In this document: piece by piece, positions 1-7,660 of the stretch
How the letters are laid out: each line of letters opens with the position of its first letter
How positions within the stretch are numbered: the stretch's first letter is position 1
Origin: Diplocloster agilis
GTDB taxonomy: Bacteria; Bacillota; Clostridia; Lachnospirales; Lachnospiraceae
Direction: 5' to 3'
Length of the DNA stretch: 64,000 nt
NCBI RefSeq assembly: GCF_019042275.1
Contig: NZ_JAHQCW010000012.1
Location: 60,648 to 124,647, forward strand
The notes under the pieces: model-generated
What the model saw: the letters and a program-made list of their open reading frames with translations, nothing else
Databases searched by the model: none
What the model was told of the DNA's origin: nothing
Made by a program: the position numbers and the translations under genes

Positions 1-620
1 AACCAGGGGAATGCATGAAGACTCAGCTGGCCCGCATCAGTATGCAGCAGGCGGAGTTTTGTTTTCTGGAAGAGCCGCTGCTGAATCTGGACGAGGACGG
101 AACCAGGAGGGTTCTGCACTGGATGGAAGAACAATGCGGCAATGGCGTCCGCTTTATTACCGCCCATTCCTCCCTACGCCACACCCTGCTGATGCCCGGA
201 ACCGCCTTTTACTATGAAAACGGCGCTTTTCACCAGGCAGAGCACGAGGAGGAGGATTCTGAAAGCCTTGAGGAAGGCACCTTCGAAGTATTAAAGATTC
301 CGGCCAAGTCCGGCAGCCGTGTCCTGTTGTTTGACCCAAAAGACATTGATTATGTGGAAAGCTCCAACAAAAATAATTACATATCTGTCCGGGGAGAACT
401 TTTTCTGGTGCAGCGCACCATGGACCAGCTGGAAGAAAATCTGAAAAAATCCGGATTTTTCCGCTGCCACCGTTCTTATCTGGTAAATCTGCAGAAGGTG
501 GAGCGGTTTGAAAAATGGACAAAGAACAGTTATGTCCTGGTTCTGAATAATCAGGACAACAGCCAGATTCCACTGTCCAAGGGACGGCTGGCGGAGTTAA
601 AAGAAACCTTCCAATGGTAG
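1..620 (+). CDS. LytTR-domain regulator fused to a decayed ABC ATPase half (5' partial)
   Basis: The reading frame is open at the left edge, so the gene starts outside the window; the ATG at 15 is internal. The first ~70 visible residues match the end of an ABC ATPase: a signature-like stretch, then FLEEPLLNLD in the Walker B/D-loop place, then ITAHS as an H-loop-like segment. A LytTR DNA-binding domain follows from about residue 95 (counted from the ATG at 15) to the end, with the typical FRCHRSYLVNL segment. The Walker B shows EE where DE is usual and the signature lacks LSGGQ, so ATP hydrolysis is doubtful. It lies upstream of an ABC exporter pair and probably regulates it. The domain identity is clear; the role is inferred. 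Confidence 0.82.
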   Translation, partial: PGECMKTQLARISMQQAEFCFLEEPLLNLDEDGTRRVLHWMEEQCGNGVRFITAHSSLRHTLLMPGTAFYYENGAFHQAEHEEEDSESLEEGTFEVLKIPAKSGSRVLLFDPKDIDYVESSNKNNYISVRGELFLVQRTMDQLEENLKKSGFFRCHRSYLVNLQKVERFEKWTKNSYVLVLNNQDNSQIPLSKGRLAELKETFQW

Positions 621-781
621 TTTTGGGTCTCATATTTCTTCTCAATCCGTCCGGCCGCATGCTCCATTCGTCGGAAAACAGGCTCTTTCGGTCTTTGAAA
701 ACCGCCGTCTGTTCGGAAACGCTTGAAATCATTTCCCGATATGGCATAATGGTGAAAAACTTAGAAAAGGAGACCTGCTAT

Positions 782-1624
782 ATGGACGAAATGATTTTTT
801 TAGAAAATGTCTGCCTTCGTTTTGGCCCCGCATTTTCTCTGGATCATATCAGTTTCTGTGTAAAGCCCGGCGAAGTATTTGGATTCCTTGGGCCAAGCGG
901 AGCCGGAAAAACTACCACCATCAAATTATTGACAAGACAGCTGCAAAAAGAGGAAGGGACAATCCGCGTACTGGGAAAAGACATCGGTTCGGTCACCCGG
1001 GAGGATTATGACCGGATCGGCATACTGTCCGATACGAACGGACTCTACGAGCGGATGTCCATTGAAGAAAACCTGTTGTTTTTCGCCAGAATCCGGAATG
1101 TATCCAGACAGGAAGTAGATACCATATTAAAAAGGATGAATCTGTCGGCTTCCCGCAAGACCCTGATCAAGAAATGTTCCAGGGGAATGCGTCAGCGCAC
1201 CGTACTGGCTGCCGCGATCTTACATAAACCGGAGCTTTTATTCCTGGATGAGCCTACCAGCGGCCTGGACCCGGCCAACATCCACGAGGTCCACATGATG
1301 CTTCAGGAGTTAAACCAAAGCGGTACCACGGTCTTTTTAACCACCCATAATATGGAAGAAGCCGACAAACTCTGTAATCGGATCGGGATTCTGAACGAAG
1401 GGAAACTGATCATCACCGGATCACCCGAAGAGTTGAAGCTTGCGTTCGCTAAGGATCAGATCCAGGTTCTCACGAAAGCCAAAGAACTTCTGACCTTTTC
1501 CAAGGACCGCGAGGGAGCGGAAAAAATTATGGAACTCATTGCGTCCGGCCAATGCCTGACGATCCATTCCCAGGAGCCGAACCTGGAAGAAATATTTTTA
1601 CAATTGACGGGGAGGGGACTCTGA
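782..1624 (+). CDS. ABC transporter ATP-binding protein
   Basis: ATP-binding subunit of an ABC-2 type exporter, 280 residues. Walker A is GPSGAGKTT at about residues 38-46, Walker B is LLFLDEPTSGLD, and the H-loop is in LTTHNMEEAD. The signature motif is CSRGMRQR rather than LSGGQxQR, a variation seen in drug and bacteriocin exporters. The ATG at 782 is chosen because AAGGAG lies at 767-772; the frame is open further up to 614 but no ribosome binding site supports an earlier start. The stop overlaps the next start in ATGA form, so the two are translationally coupled. Together with the LytTR gene upstream and the permease downstream it forms a three-gene exporter operon. The substrate is unknown. 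Confidence 0.92.
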   Translation: MDEMIFLENVCLRFGPAFSLDHISFCVKPGEVFGFLGPSGAGKTTTIKLLTRQLQKEEGTIRVLGKDIGSVTREDYDRIGILSDTNGLYERMSIEENLLFFARIRNVSRQEVDTILKRMNLSASRKTLIKKCSRGMRQRTVLAAAILHKPELLFLDEPTSGLDPANIHEVHMMLQELNQSGTTVFLTTHNMEEADKLCNRIGILNEGKLIITGSPEELKLAFAKDQIQVLTKAKELLTFSKDREGAEKIMELIASGQCLTIHSQEPNLEEIFLQLTGRGL

Positions 1625-2346
1625 TGAATATCTCACTACGCAAATGGAAAGCTTTATTTAAAAAAGATCTCTCTGACTATCTGAAAAACCCGGCGATGTT
1701 TATAAGCAATCTGATACCGTTAATGTTCGTCGTATTGTATAACATACTGCCTCTCGATGTAGGCGGGGACAAGTCCCTGTTTATCCTGACCGTCGGTATG
1801 CTCTTAAACTCCTGTATGTGCGCCATCCTGGTTCCATCCACGTCAATCGCGGAGGAAAAGGAAAAGTTCACCCTGCGCACCTTGATTTTATCCAATGTCA
1901 GCGCGGCCGAATTCTTTTTGTCCAAGATCAGCACGGGTATCGTTATCACTATGGTGGGCAACCTCTTGGTATTCCTGCTTACCAAAACAGCGCTTGCCAA
2001 TCTGCCAGCTTATCTGTTGTTTACCCTCCTGGGAACCATTTGCCTGGTCATGGTAAGCGCGGTCATAGGCGCTGTCTGCAGAGACCAGATGAGCACCAGT
2101 ATTCTGCAGGTTCCTATCATGCTGTTGCTGCTGATTCCTTCCATGTTCTCCGGGGCAGTCAAACTGTTTCGCTATATCTCTTACCTTTCGCCTATCGACG
2201 CCTCGTTGCATCTCTACTATAATACGGTGAACGGCGAGCTTTTTACGGGAAAATCAGCGCTTCGGTTCTGTATCATTGTGGTCTGGATCGTAGGGGCCTC
2301 CTTATTATTCAGCTTTATTTACAAGAAAAGGGGCTTCGATAACTAG
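1624..2346 (+). CDS. ABC-2 type transporter permease
   Basis: Membrane subunit of the exporter whose ATPase is immediately upstream. It has 240 residues with about six hydrophobic spans; the first (FISNLIPLMFVVLYNILP) follows a short basic cytoplasmic start. The fold matches ABC-2 permeases of the ABC-type Na/drug efflux class. The ATG at 1624 overlaps the TGA of the ATPase gene, which fixes the start. A dispersed palindromic repeat follows the stop codon within about 50 bases. The exported compound cannot be read from the sequence; the LytTR regulator suggests a peptide or stress response role, by inference only. Confidence 0.88.
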   Translation: MNISLRKWKALFKKDLSDYLKNPAMFISNLIPLMFVVLYNILPLDVGGDKSLFILTVGMLLNSCMCAILVPSTSIAEEKEKFTLRTLILSNVSAAEFFLSKISTGIVITMVGNLLVFLLTKTALANLPAYLLFTLLGTICLVMVSAVIGAVCRDQMSTSILQVPIMLLLLIPSMFSGAVKLFRYISYLSPIDASLHLYYNTVNGELFTGKSALRFCIIVVWIVGASLLFSFIYKKRGFDN

Positions 2347-2391
2347 AGGGTTTTTCCTCAGGTTTGGGTATGCCTGCTGCTTCCGGCTGGG

Positions 2392-2536
2392 TATCCGCTT
2401 AGCGGAATCAAAAAGCCGGGTTCAGGATGCACGGCGGACTTCACGTCCGACGGGCAAGAGCCTATTCACCGGGAACACATCAGGTGTTCCCGGTGAATAG
2501 GCTCGGTTCCTGAACCCGGCTTTTCGATTCCACTTA
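2392..2536. repeat. Dispersed three-stem palindromic repeat, copy 1
   Basis: An outer stem pairs CTTAGCGGAATC...AAGCCGGGTTCAGGA with TCCTGAACCCGGCTT...GATTCCACTTAG. Inside it are a small hairpin around GGACTTCACGTCC and a long hairpin GAGCCTATTCACCGGG / CCCGGTGAATAGGCTC. The same architecture recurs near 23.6 kb and, broken, near 63.8 kb. It lies between the exporter permease and the isomerase 3' end and may end transcription from both sides. No protein is encoded. Confidence 0.85.
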
Positions 2537-2583
2537 GCAGATACCGCCCACGGTTCCCAGCCGCCCCCGGTTAAGGCCAAATC

Positions 2584-3150
2584 TTATTCCGGTTTATCCA
2601 TCAGGGAGAGTTCCACATCTCCCATCCGCTTCACTTCAAATCCATTTTTCTTAAACTCTTCATAGTCGAAGGCATCCAACTCGTCACAGGCCAGTTTGTG
2701 GAATTCATAGAAATTCGGCCACCACTCATAGCCATCCCCCAAATTATGGGTCAAAAACGCCTCCGCGATCTCTTTCCCCATCTGCGGAGCCACATAAAAC
2801 GCTCCCATAGCCAGCACGTTGACGCCGTTGCCGGTGATCGCCCGCAATGCGGCCGGTACGCTCTCCACAACCCCCGAGAACACGCCCGGGCATTTGCTGG
2901 CGGCGATATGGATACCCATGCCGGTCCCGCAGAAGAGCAGCGCGCGCTCAAATTCGCCTTCCGTAATCTTTGCTCCGACTTTGAGGCCGATCCGGTGGAA
3001 CATTTCCGGATCCTCTTCGTCCGCCGATTTTACGCCGATGTCGGTGACTTTCCAACCCTTGCTTTTTAAATACTCCACAACCGCTTCCTTCAAAGGAAAT
3101 CCTGCAAAATCCGCTCCTACCAATACATACTTATCTTTTACTGTTTTCAT
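2584..3150 (-). CDS. RpiB/LacA/LacB family sugar-phosphate isomerase
   Basis: Predicted cytoplasmic aldose-ketose isomerase of the RpiB/LacAB fold, 188 residues. The LLFCGTGMGIHIAASK segment (catalytic-type Cys and glycine-rich phosphate loop) is intact and GVNVLAMG follows as in the family. The N-terminal motif is DFAG where DHAG is usual, so the conserved His is replaced, and the protein carries a C-terminal extension of about 40 residues beyond the usual ~150. The ATG at 3150 has GGAGAG upstream; a TTG at 3156 sits too close to it. The next gene upstream is a LacI regulator, and two LacI-type operators lie before the isomerase, so it is probably the main target. The exact sugar phosphate is unknown. 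Confidence 0.85.
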   Translation of the reverse strand: MKTVKDKYVLVGADFAGFPLKEAVVEYLKSKGWKVTDIGVKSADEEDPEMFHRIGLKVGAKITEGEFERALLFCGTGMGIHIAASKCPGVFSGVVESVPAALRAITGNGVNVLAMGAFYVAPQMGKEIAEAFLTHNLGDGYEWWPNFYEFHKLACDELDAFDYEEFKKNGFEVKRMGDVELSLMDKPE

Positions 3151-3187
3151 ACTCAATCTCTCCTTTTTTATTTTATTTAGCTTTCAT

Positions 3188-3203
3188 TCAAACGTTTTAA
3201 CGA
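3188..3203. promoter_or_regulatory. LacI-type operator, upstream of isomerase
   Basis: TCAAACGTTTTAACGA is a near-palindrome centred on the CG at 3193-3194. It shares AACGTTTTAA with two other sites around the LacI gene. It lies 40-50 bases before the isomerase start. Confidence 0.65.
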
Positions 3204-3255
3204 CCCGAATACCTTCTCTTCTCTTTTTCCCTCCTTTTCTTTCCATCATTTTTTC

Positions 3256-3271
3256 GTTAAAACGTTTTAAC
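3256..3271. promoter_or_regulatory. LacI-type operator, perfect palindrome
   Basis: GTTAAAACGTTTTAAC is a perfect 16-bp palindrome with the central CG typical of LacI/GalR-family operators. It lies between the LacI gene end and the isomerase start. Confidence 0.75.
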
Positions 3272-3288
3272 AATTACCATAATAAACT

Positions 3289-4311
3289 TTAGCAGGATTC
3301 CCTGATGATCAGCTCCTGCTGCAGAGTGACATTCACCACAGTACCGTCCTCGATTTTAGCTCTGGTCATCCGCCACAGCTCTTTACCCAGCAGCTCTCTG
3401 TCCTGATTCACAGTAGTCAGCCTGGGTTGCACAAACCCTGCAATGGGCAGATTATCATAGCCCACCACGCCAAAGTCTCCCGGCACCTGATAACCGGCTT
3501 CCGAAAACGCCCGCAGCATTCCGATCGCCAGCAGATCAGAGGAGGCCAGGAAAGCCTCCGGCAGTTCTTCTTTCTTATAATTCCGCAGTAAATCTATCGT
3601 AAACTGATATCCGGCCCGCATATTATCCAGACAAAGCTTTTCCGAGATAAACACATGCTCCTGCCGGAATTCATATCCATAAGTATCAAGCGCTTCCTTG
3701 TAACCCTCAAAACGGTCCTGCAAATTCGTCAGATCCAGCTTTTCCGAAATAAAACCAATGGACCGGTAACCTTTCTCCTTCAGCATGGATACCACCTGAT
3801 TCATAATCCTTCTATTATCATACTGAATATAAGGAATATGACAGCCTTCTATCCGCCGGTCCGCCAATATCACCGATACCCCCTGCCGGCCCAGCATGCC
3901 GATCGCCGCCTCATCATCATGGCCATTCACAACCACTACGGCATCCACATTATTCTGCACCAGGCTCTCCAGTTCCTTCTTCTCCCGTTCCGTCGAATAT
4001 TCATAACCCAGAATAAGAACCGTATAGCCGTCCGCGTCCGCGCTCTCCATAAATGTACTGGCCACCTGAGAATGGAAACTGTTATTCAGGTTCGGTATCA
4101 TCAGCCCAATCATCCGGCTCTTCTTAGATCTCATATACCTGGCCATAGGATTCGGTTTATAATCAAGCTCCCGTACAGCCTCCCGCACCCGCTGCGTCGT
4201 CTCCGGCGATATGGGCGCCGTGCCATTAATCACATGGGATACCGTACCGATCGTAACTCCCGCTCTTTCAGCCACTTCTTTAATTGTAGTCCGTCTCCCT
4301 GTCTTAGCCAT
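3289..4311 (-). CDS. LacI family transcriptional regulator
   Basis: DNA-binding repressor of 340 residues. The N-terminal helix-turn-helix and hinge read TIKEVAERAGVTIGTVSHV...YKPNPMARYMRSK at residues 9-65, followed by a periplasmic-binding-protein-like sugar domain (IGLMIPNLNNSFHSQV onward). It is transcribed toward the isomerase gene and lies just upstream of it. Matching AACGTTTT palindromes occur both in its own promoter (4350-4365) and before the isomerase, which suggests autoregulation plus control of the isomerase. The effector is unknown, probably a sugar or sugar phosphate. The start has GGGAAAG before the ATG. Confidence 0.94.
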   Translation of the reverse strand: MAKTGRRTTIKEVAERAGVTIGTVSHVINGTAPISPETTQRVREAVRELDYKPNPMARYMRSKKSRMIGLMIPNLNNSFHSQVASTFMESADADGYTVLILGYEYSTEREKKELESLVQNNVDAVVVVNGHDDEAAIGMLGRQGVSVILADRRIEGCHIPYIQYDNRRIMNQVVSMLKEKGYRSIGFISEKLDLTNLQDRFEGYKEALDTYGYEFRQEHVFISEKLCLDNMRAGYQFTIDLLRNYKKEELPEAFLASSDLLAIGMLRAFSEAGYQVPGDFGVVGYDNLPIAGFVQPRLTTVNQDRELLGKELWRMTRAKIEDGTVVNVTLQQELIIRESC

Positions 4312-4349
4312 CTTTCCCGTATCCTCTGCGCGTCATCCGTTCATCCCGA

Positions 4350-4365
4350 GTTAAAACGTTTTCAT
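4350..4365. promoter_or_regulatory. LacI-type operator, autoregulatory site
   Basis: GTTAAAACGTTTTCAT lies about 40 bases upstream of the LacI start and matches the palindrome at 3256-3271 in 14 of 16 positions. This suggests that the LacI protein represses its own gene. Confidence 0.7.
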
Positions 4366-4496
4366 ATCTTAAATATATACTTTTTTACTATAAAAGTCAA
4401 GAATTTCCGCCCCTTACTTGACGAAAGAACTCGCACCGGCAATACCGTCTTTTTGAAAAATTCCCCAATAATCTTTCCCCTTGTCATAAAACCCTT

Positions 4497-5888
4497 CTAT
4501 GATAGCAGCATTACATTCTTCTGCCGGGCGGCCTGTGCCTCTAGTTCTGGCGTAAACCCGTTAACGCTGAACAAAACATAATATTCTTTGCGCTCCGGGC
4601 CTTTCCACTCCACCATTTTCGCCTTTTGCATCAGCATTTCCAACACGTTGACTCCCACCGGGCCTTTCCAGTATTTGCACTCGCCGAAGATGATGTTGCC
4701 GCCTTCCTCGTCAGTCGCTACTACGTCGATCTTTGCGTCTTTGTTATTCCACCAGCGCCCGACGTTCTGAGCCTGGAACGGCCAGCACCCCCCTGCGCTC
4801 AACTGCCATATTTTTTCCCGACAGATATCCTCGTAAACAAAGCTCACATGACTGTCGATAAAATTCTGCTCGATCTTATTCATCACCAGCTCGCTGTGCC
4901 CGGATTCTATATATCCCATGTTTGGGAAAATAAATTTGAACCAAAACAACAGAAAGTTATCCCGCAACCGGTATAACCCTTTTTTGCTCTTGTCCGGTGA
5001 TTTCTCCGTCACCGGCACATCCCGATACAGAATATCCAAATCCATGAGCGTTTTCAAGTAACGTGTAATCTTTGACTGCGCAATCTCCAGAGAACCCGCG
5101 ATTTTTGACAGCTTCTGATTGCCTGCAGCGATGGTTTTGATGATGGAAAAGTAACTCCCCACCTCGGACACTTCCTTTTGCAAAAGAAAGTTCGGCTCGT
5201 CATACAGGAAACTGGAAGTGTTTACGATATGTTCCCGGATCGCTTCATAAATATTGTCGTTGCTCTCGAACACTTCCACATACTTTGGCACCCCGCCCGT
5301 GATGCTGTAAAGGGGGATCAGTTCCTTTTCTCCCCGCTCCGGATAAAATTCTCCATAATACCGGAACGGAATCTGTTTTAATTTAATCTGCGCGGTGCGA
5401 CGTCCATACAGTGGACTGCCATAGTTTAGGGTTTGCTCCTCCATCATATGAATCAGAGAGCCGCACAAAATCACCATGACGTTTTCCTGCTTCAATACCT
5501 TCTCCCAAATCTTTTGAAAGATAGACGGGAACGCTGGGTTGGCTTTCCCCAAGTATTGAAACTCGTCCAGGATCAGCACTTTTTTCCGCTCGGTCTTGGT
5601 TTTGACAATGGTTTGAAAGATAATCTCCCACTCGTCCACAACCGCATTTTTCAAAAGCGCATCCTCCAGATAATCCGCAACCAAATTTTTGAATTGGTTG
5701 CGGTTCTGTACCTCGCTTTCCTCCGTTGCCAGAAAATACAGCGCGTTCTTGCCTTTCATAAATTCGATGCAAAGGGAGGTTTTCCCTACTCTGCGCCGTC
5801 CATAAAGCACGACCAGGCTGGATTCCTTTTTTTCATACTGCTTTTCCAATGTCCGCAATTCATCTTCGCGGTCAACAAATTTTTGCAT
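4497..5888 (-). CDS. AAA ATPase with DUF234-type C-terminal domain
   Basis: ATPase of the archaeal-type ATPase_2/DUF234 family, 463 residues. Walker A is GRRRVGKTS at residues 30-38 and Walker B is VLILDEFQYL near residue 104. A winged-helix-like region follows (AQSKITRYLKTLMDLDILYR), then a C-terminal DUF234 region with IDVVATDEEGGNIIFGECKYW. That last segment resembles the D...ExK core of PD-(D/E)XK nucleases. Such proteins are common singletons in Firmicutes and Bacteroidetes; their role is unresolved. No partner gene is adjacent. It is monocistronic as far as seen. Confidence 0.88.
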   Translation of the reverse strand: MQKFVDREDELRTLEKQYEKKESSLVVLYGRRRVGKTSLCIEFMKGKNALYFLATEESEVQNRNQFKNLVADYLEDALLKNAVVDEWEIIFQTIVKTKTERKKVLILDEFQYLGKANPAFPSIFQKIWEKVLKQENVMVILCGSLIHMMEEQTLNYGSPLYGRRTAQIKLKQIPFRYYGEFYPERGEKELIPLYSITGGVPKYVEVFESNDNIYEAIREHIVNTSSFLYDEPNFLLQKEVSEVGSYFSIIKTIAAGNQKLSKIAGSLEIAQSKITRYLKTLMDLDILYRDVPVTEKSPDKSKKGLYRLRDNFLLFWFKFIFPNMGYIESGHSELVMNKIEQNFIDSHVSFVYEDICREKIWQLSAGGCWPFQAQNVGRWWNNKDAKIDVVATDEEGGNIIFGECKYWKGPVGVNVLEMLMQKAKMVEWKGPERKEYYVLFSVNGFTPELEAQAARQKNVMLLS

Positions 5889-5959
5889 CCGATTCGCCCT
5901 CGCTTCCTATCTCATCTCAATAGGATTTCCTCGTCTTATATTAATTTTAAAGTATAATA

Positions 5960-6145
5960 ATTTCAAGTATATCTTTTCAGTAAATCATAGACTATCTTAA
6001 TCATCCCCTCGACCGCCATCGTCTCCTTGGTCACAACCAGACGCACTCCGGATAGGCTTTCGCTAATTCTGTCTCAAACGCGGGGCCCTTCATTTGATTT
6101 TGCGGTGAACCTTTGCGGATACTCAAGCACCGTTAGCAAAAAAAA
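5960..6145 (-). pseudogene. Possible degenerate coding remnant
   Basis: The gap between the AAA ATPase and the PucR-type gene contains protein-like stretches on the minus strand in shifting frames: EYPQRFTAKSNEG, then GPAFETELAKAYPECVW, then TKETMAVEGMIKIVYDLLKR. They would join if one or two frameshifts were restored. The pieces are short and the parent family is not recognised, so this is a tentative call. Confidence 0.3.
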
Positions 6146-6150
6146 GCAAA

Positions 6151-6196
6151 AACGGCCGGGCGCGCATCCAAATTGCTGAATACGCGCCCGGCCGTT
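6151..6196 (-). terminator. Rho-independent terminator of PucR-type gene
   Basis: AACGGCCGGGCGCG pairs with CGCGCCCGGCCGTT across an 18-base loop. On the minus strand the stem is followed by TTTTTGCTTTTTTTTGC. It lies about 70 bases past the stop of the regulator at 6268. Confidence 0.9.
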
Positions 6197-6267
6197 GCTT
6201 AGAACAAATGAAGATGACTTATATCTTCTAAATGTGTCATCTTATTTTCATGCCCATCTTTTCTTCA

Positions 6268-7356
6268 TTAATAATCCAGGCTGTCCATATAATTCATATA
6301 GCTGACCACCATCAGGGCGATCTTGAACGTCAGCGCGTCATCGAACACCCTGATATCCAATCCGGTGCTCTTCTGAAGCTTCTCCAGCCTGTAGACCAGC
6401 GTATTCCGGTGAACATAGAGCTGGCGCGCCGTCTCAGACACATTCAGATTATTCTCAAAGAATTTGTAAATGGTGAACAAAGTTTCATCATCAAATGTAT
6501 CCGGCAGCTCGTCGCCGAACACCTCTTTCATAAACATCTCACACAGCGGCAGCGGCAGCTGATAGATCAACCGGCCGATTCCCAGCGTGCTGTACGCGAC
6601 GATGCTGCGTTCCGCATAAAAGATGCGTCCCACGTCCAGCGCCATTTTCGCTTCTTTATAAGACTTGGATAATTCTTTGATATCCGTGACGATCGTTCCG
6701 TAGGAAACCCGCACCTGGGTCATAGCCTCCGTATTCAGCATATCCACCAGGATTTTCGCGGTATTGTTCAACTCATCCGCGCCGTCATTTTCTTTTAATT
6801 CTTTGACCAGAATGATATTCTTCTCATCCACGGCCGTTATAAAATCCTTTGTATTGACCGCGAACAGGTTTTTGACCGTCTCCAATGCGTTGTTATCCTT
6901 CTCGTATTTGGTCTCAATCATAAACACCACCCGGCGGGCTTCTATAGCAATATGAAGCTTTTTGGCGCGGTTATAGATATCCACCAGCAAAAGATTATCC
7001 AGCAGCAGATTCTGAATAAAATTATTTTTGTCAAAACGCTCTTTATATGCCACGATCAGATTCTGAATCTCGCTGACCGCGATCTTTCCGATCATATACA
7101 CATCCTCGCCGGCTCCTCTGGCGATCAGGGTATAGCTGGCCTGTCTGTCATCCATTACTTTAAAGAAATGATACCCCTGAATCTCCTGACTGTCCGCCTG
7201 CGACTCCGCAAAGCTTTCAGCCGCCTCTTTTAAAAAGTCCTCTAATTCACAAGTGGCTGCCACCGGCAGGCCGTCCAGATCCATCACACATAAATCAACT
7301 CTTGTTATTGCCTTCAATTCGTCTATCGCCGATTGTACTATTTGATTCGATATCAT
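6268..7356 (-). CDS. PucR/CdaR family transcriptional regulator
   Basis: Regulator of 362 residues. The C-terminal PucR-type helix-turn-helix is clear (LNVSETARQLYVHRNTLVYRLEKL, about residues 308-331). A GGDEF-like/CdaR middle region precedes it and an N-terminal sensor domain begins with CVMDLDGLPVAA. Members of this family answer to sugar acids or purine metabolites, but the ligand here is unknown. GGAAAGGAG stands 7 bases before the ATG. A candidate promoter is TTGCGT (7465-7470) with TAGAAT (7442-7447) at 17-base spacing. It lies just downstream of msmK on the same strand but is separated from it by a strong terminator, so it has its own transcript. Confidence 0.9.
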   Translation of the reverse strand: MISNQIVQSAIDELKAITRVDLCVMDLDGLPVAATCELEDFLKEAAESFAESQADSQEIQGYHFFKVMDDRQASYTLIARGAGEDVYMIGKIAVSEIQNLIVAYKERFDKNNFIQNLLLDNLLLVDIYNRAKKLHIAIEARRVVFMIETKYEKDNNALETVKNLFAVNTKDFITAVDEKNIILVKELKENDGADELNNTAKILVDMLNTEAMTQVRVSYGTIVTDIKELSKSYKEAKMALDVGRIFYAERSIVAYSTLGIGRLIYQLPLPLCEMFMKEVFGDELPDTFDDETLFTIYKFFENNLNVSETARQLYVHRNTLVYRLEKLQKSTGLDIRVFDDALTFKIALMVVSYMNYMDSLDY

Positions 7357-7441
7357 AGTTAGCTCCTTTCCCTGCGATTACCCGGCTCTCCCGCCCTGGG
7401 ACTGCTTTCGGAGAGTATTTCGCAATACCGTTGCTAGCCCC

Positions 7442-7470
7442 ATTCTAAATGTTCTTTTCCAAAAACGCAA
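7442..7470 (-). promoter_or_regulatory. Candidate promoter for PucR-type regulator
   Basis: Read on the minus strand, TTGCGT and TAGAAT are separated by 17 bases, about 90 bases before the ATG. The -35 match is weak. Confidence 0.45.
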
Positions 7471-7584
7471 GTCCCCCCTCTGAAAAAGTCACCAATTTTA
7501 CAAAAACTTGATCCTGTTTTGGCATTGCTGTTACATTGTTATCCGATTCCAATATTCCGCCGCAGGGCGATCCCCCGGAGGGCT

Positions 7585-7647
7585 TTTTAGTCCATAGGAG
7601 CACTTTCCCATGGACTAAAAAGCCCCGGCAGGCAAGCCCTGCCGGGG
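7585..7647 (-). terminator. Terminator of msmK (double hairpin)
   Basis: CCCCGGCAGG and CCTGCCGGGG (7623-7647) form a stem that, on the minus strand, is followed by CTTTTTAG. A second hairpin, GGCTTTTTAGTCCAT with ATGGACTAAAAAGCC, follows. The pair lies directly past the msmK stop. Confidence 0.9.
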
Positions 7648-7660
7648 CAATATTCTGATC

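Noticed and set aside
2392..2536. Three-stem repeat as an IS200/IS605 end or group II intron fragment
   Set aside because: No transposase or reverse transcriptase remnant is nearby and no intron domain V-like GAGC/GTGC hairpin is seen.
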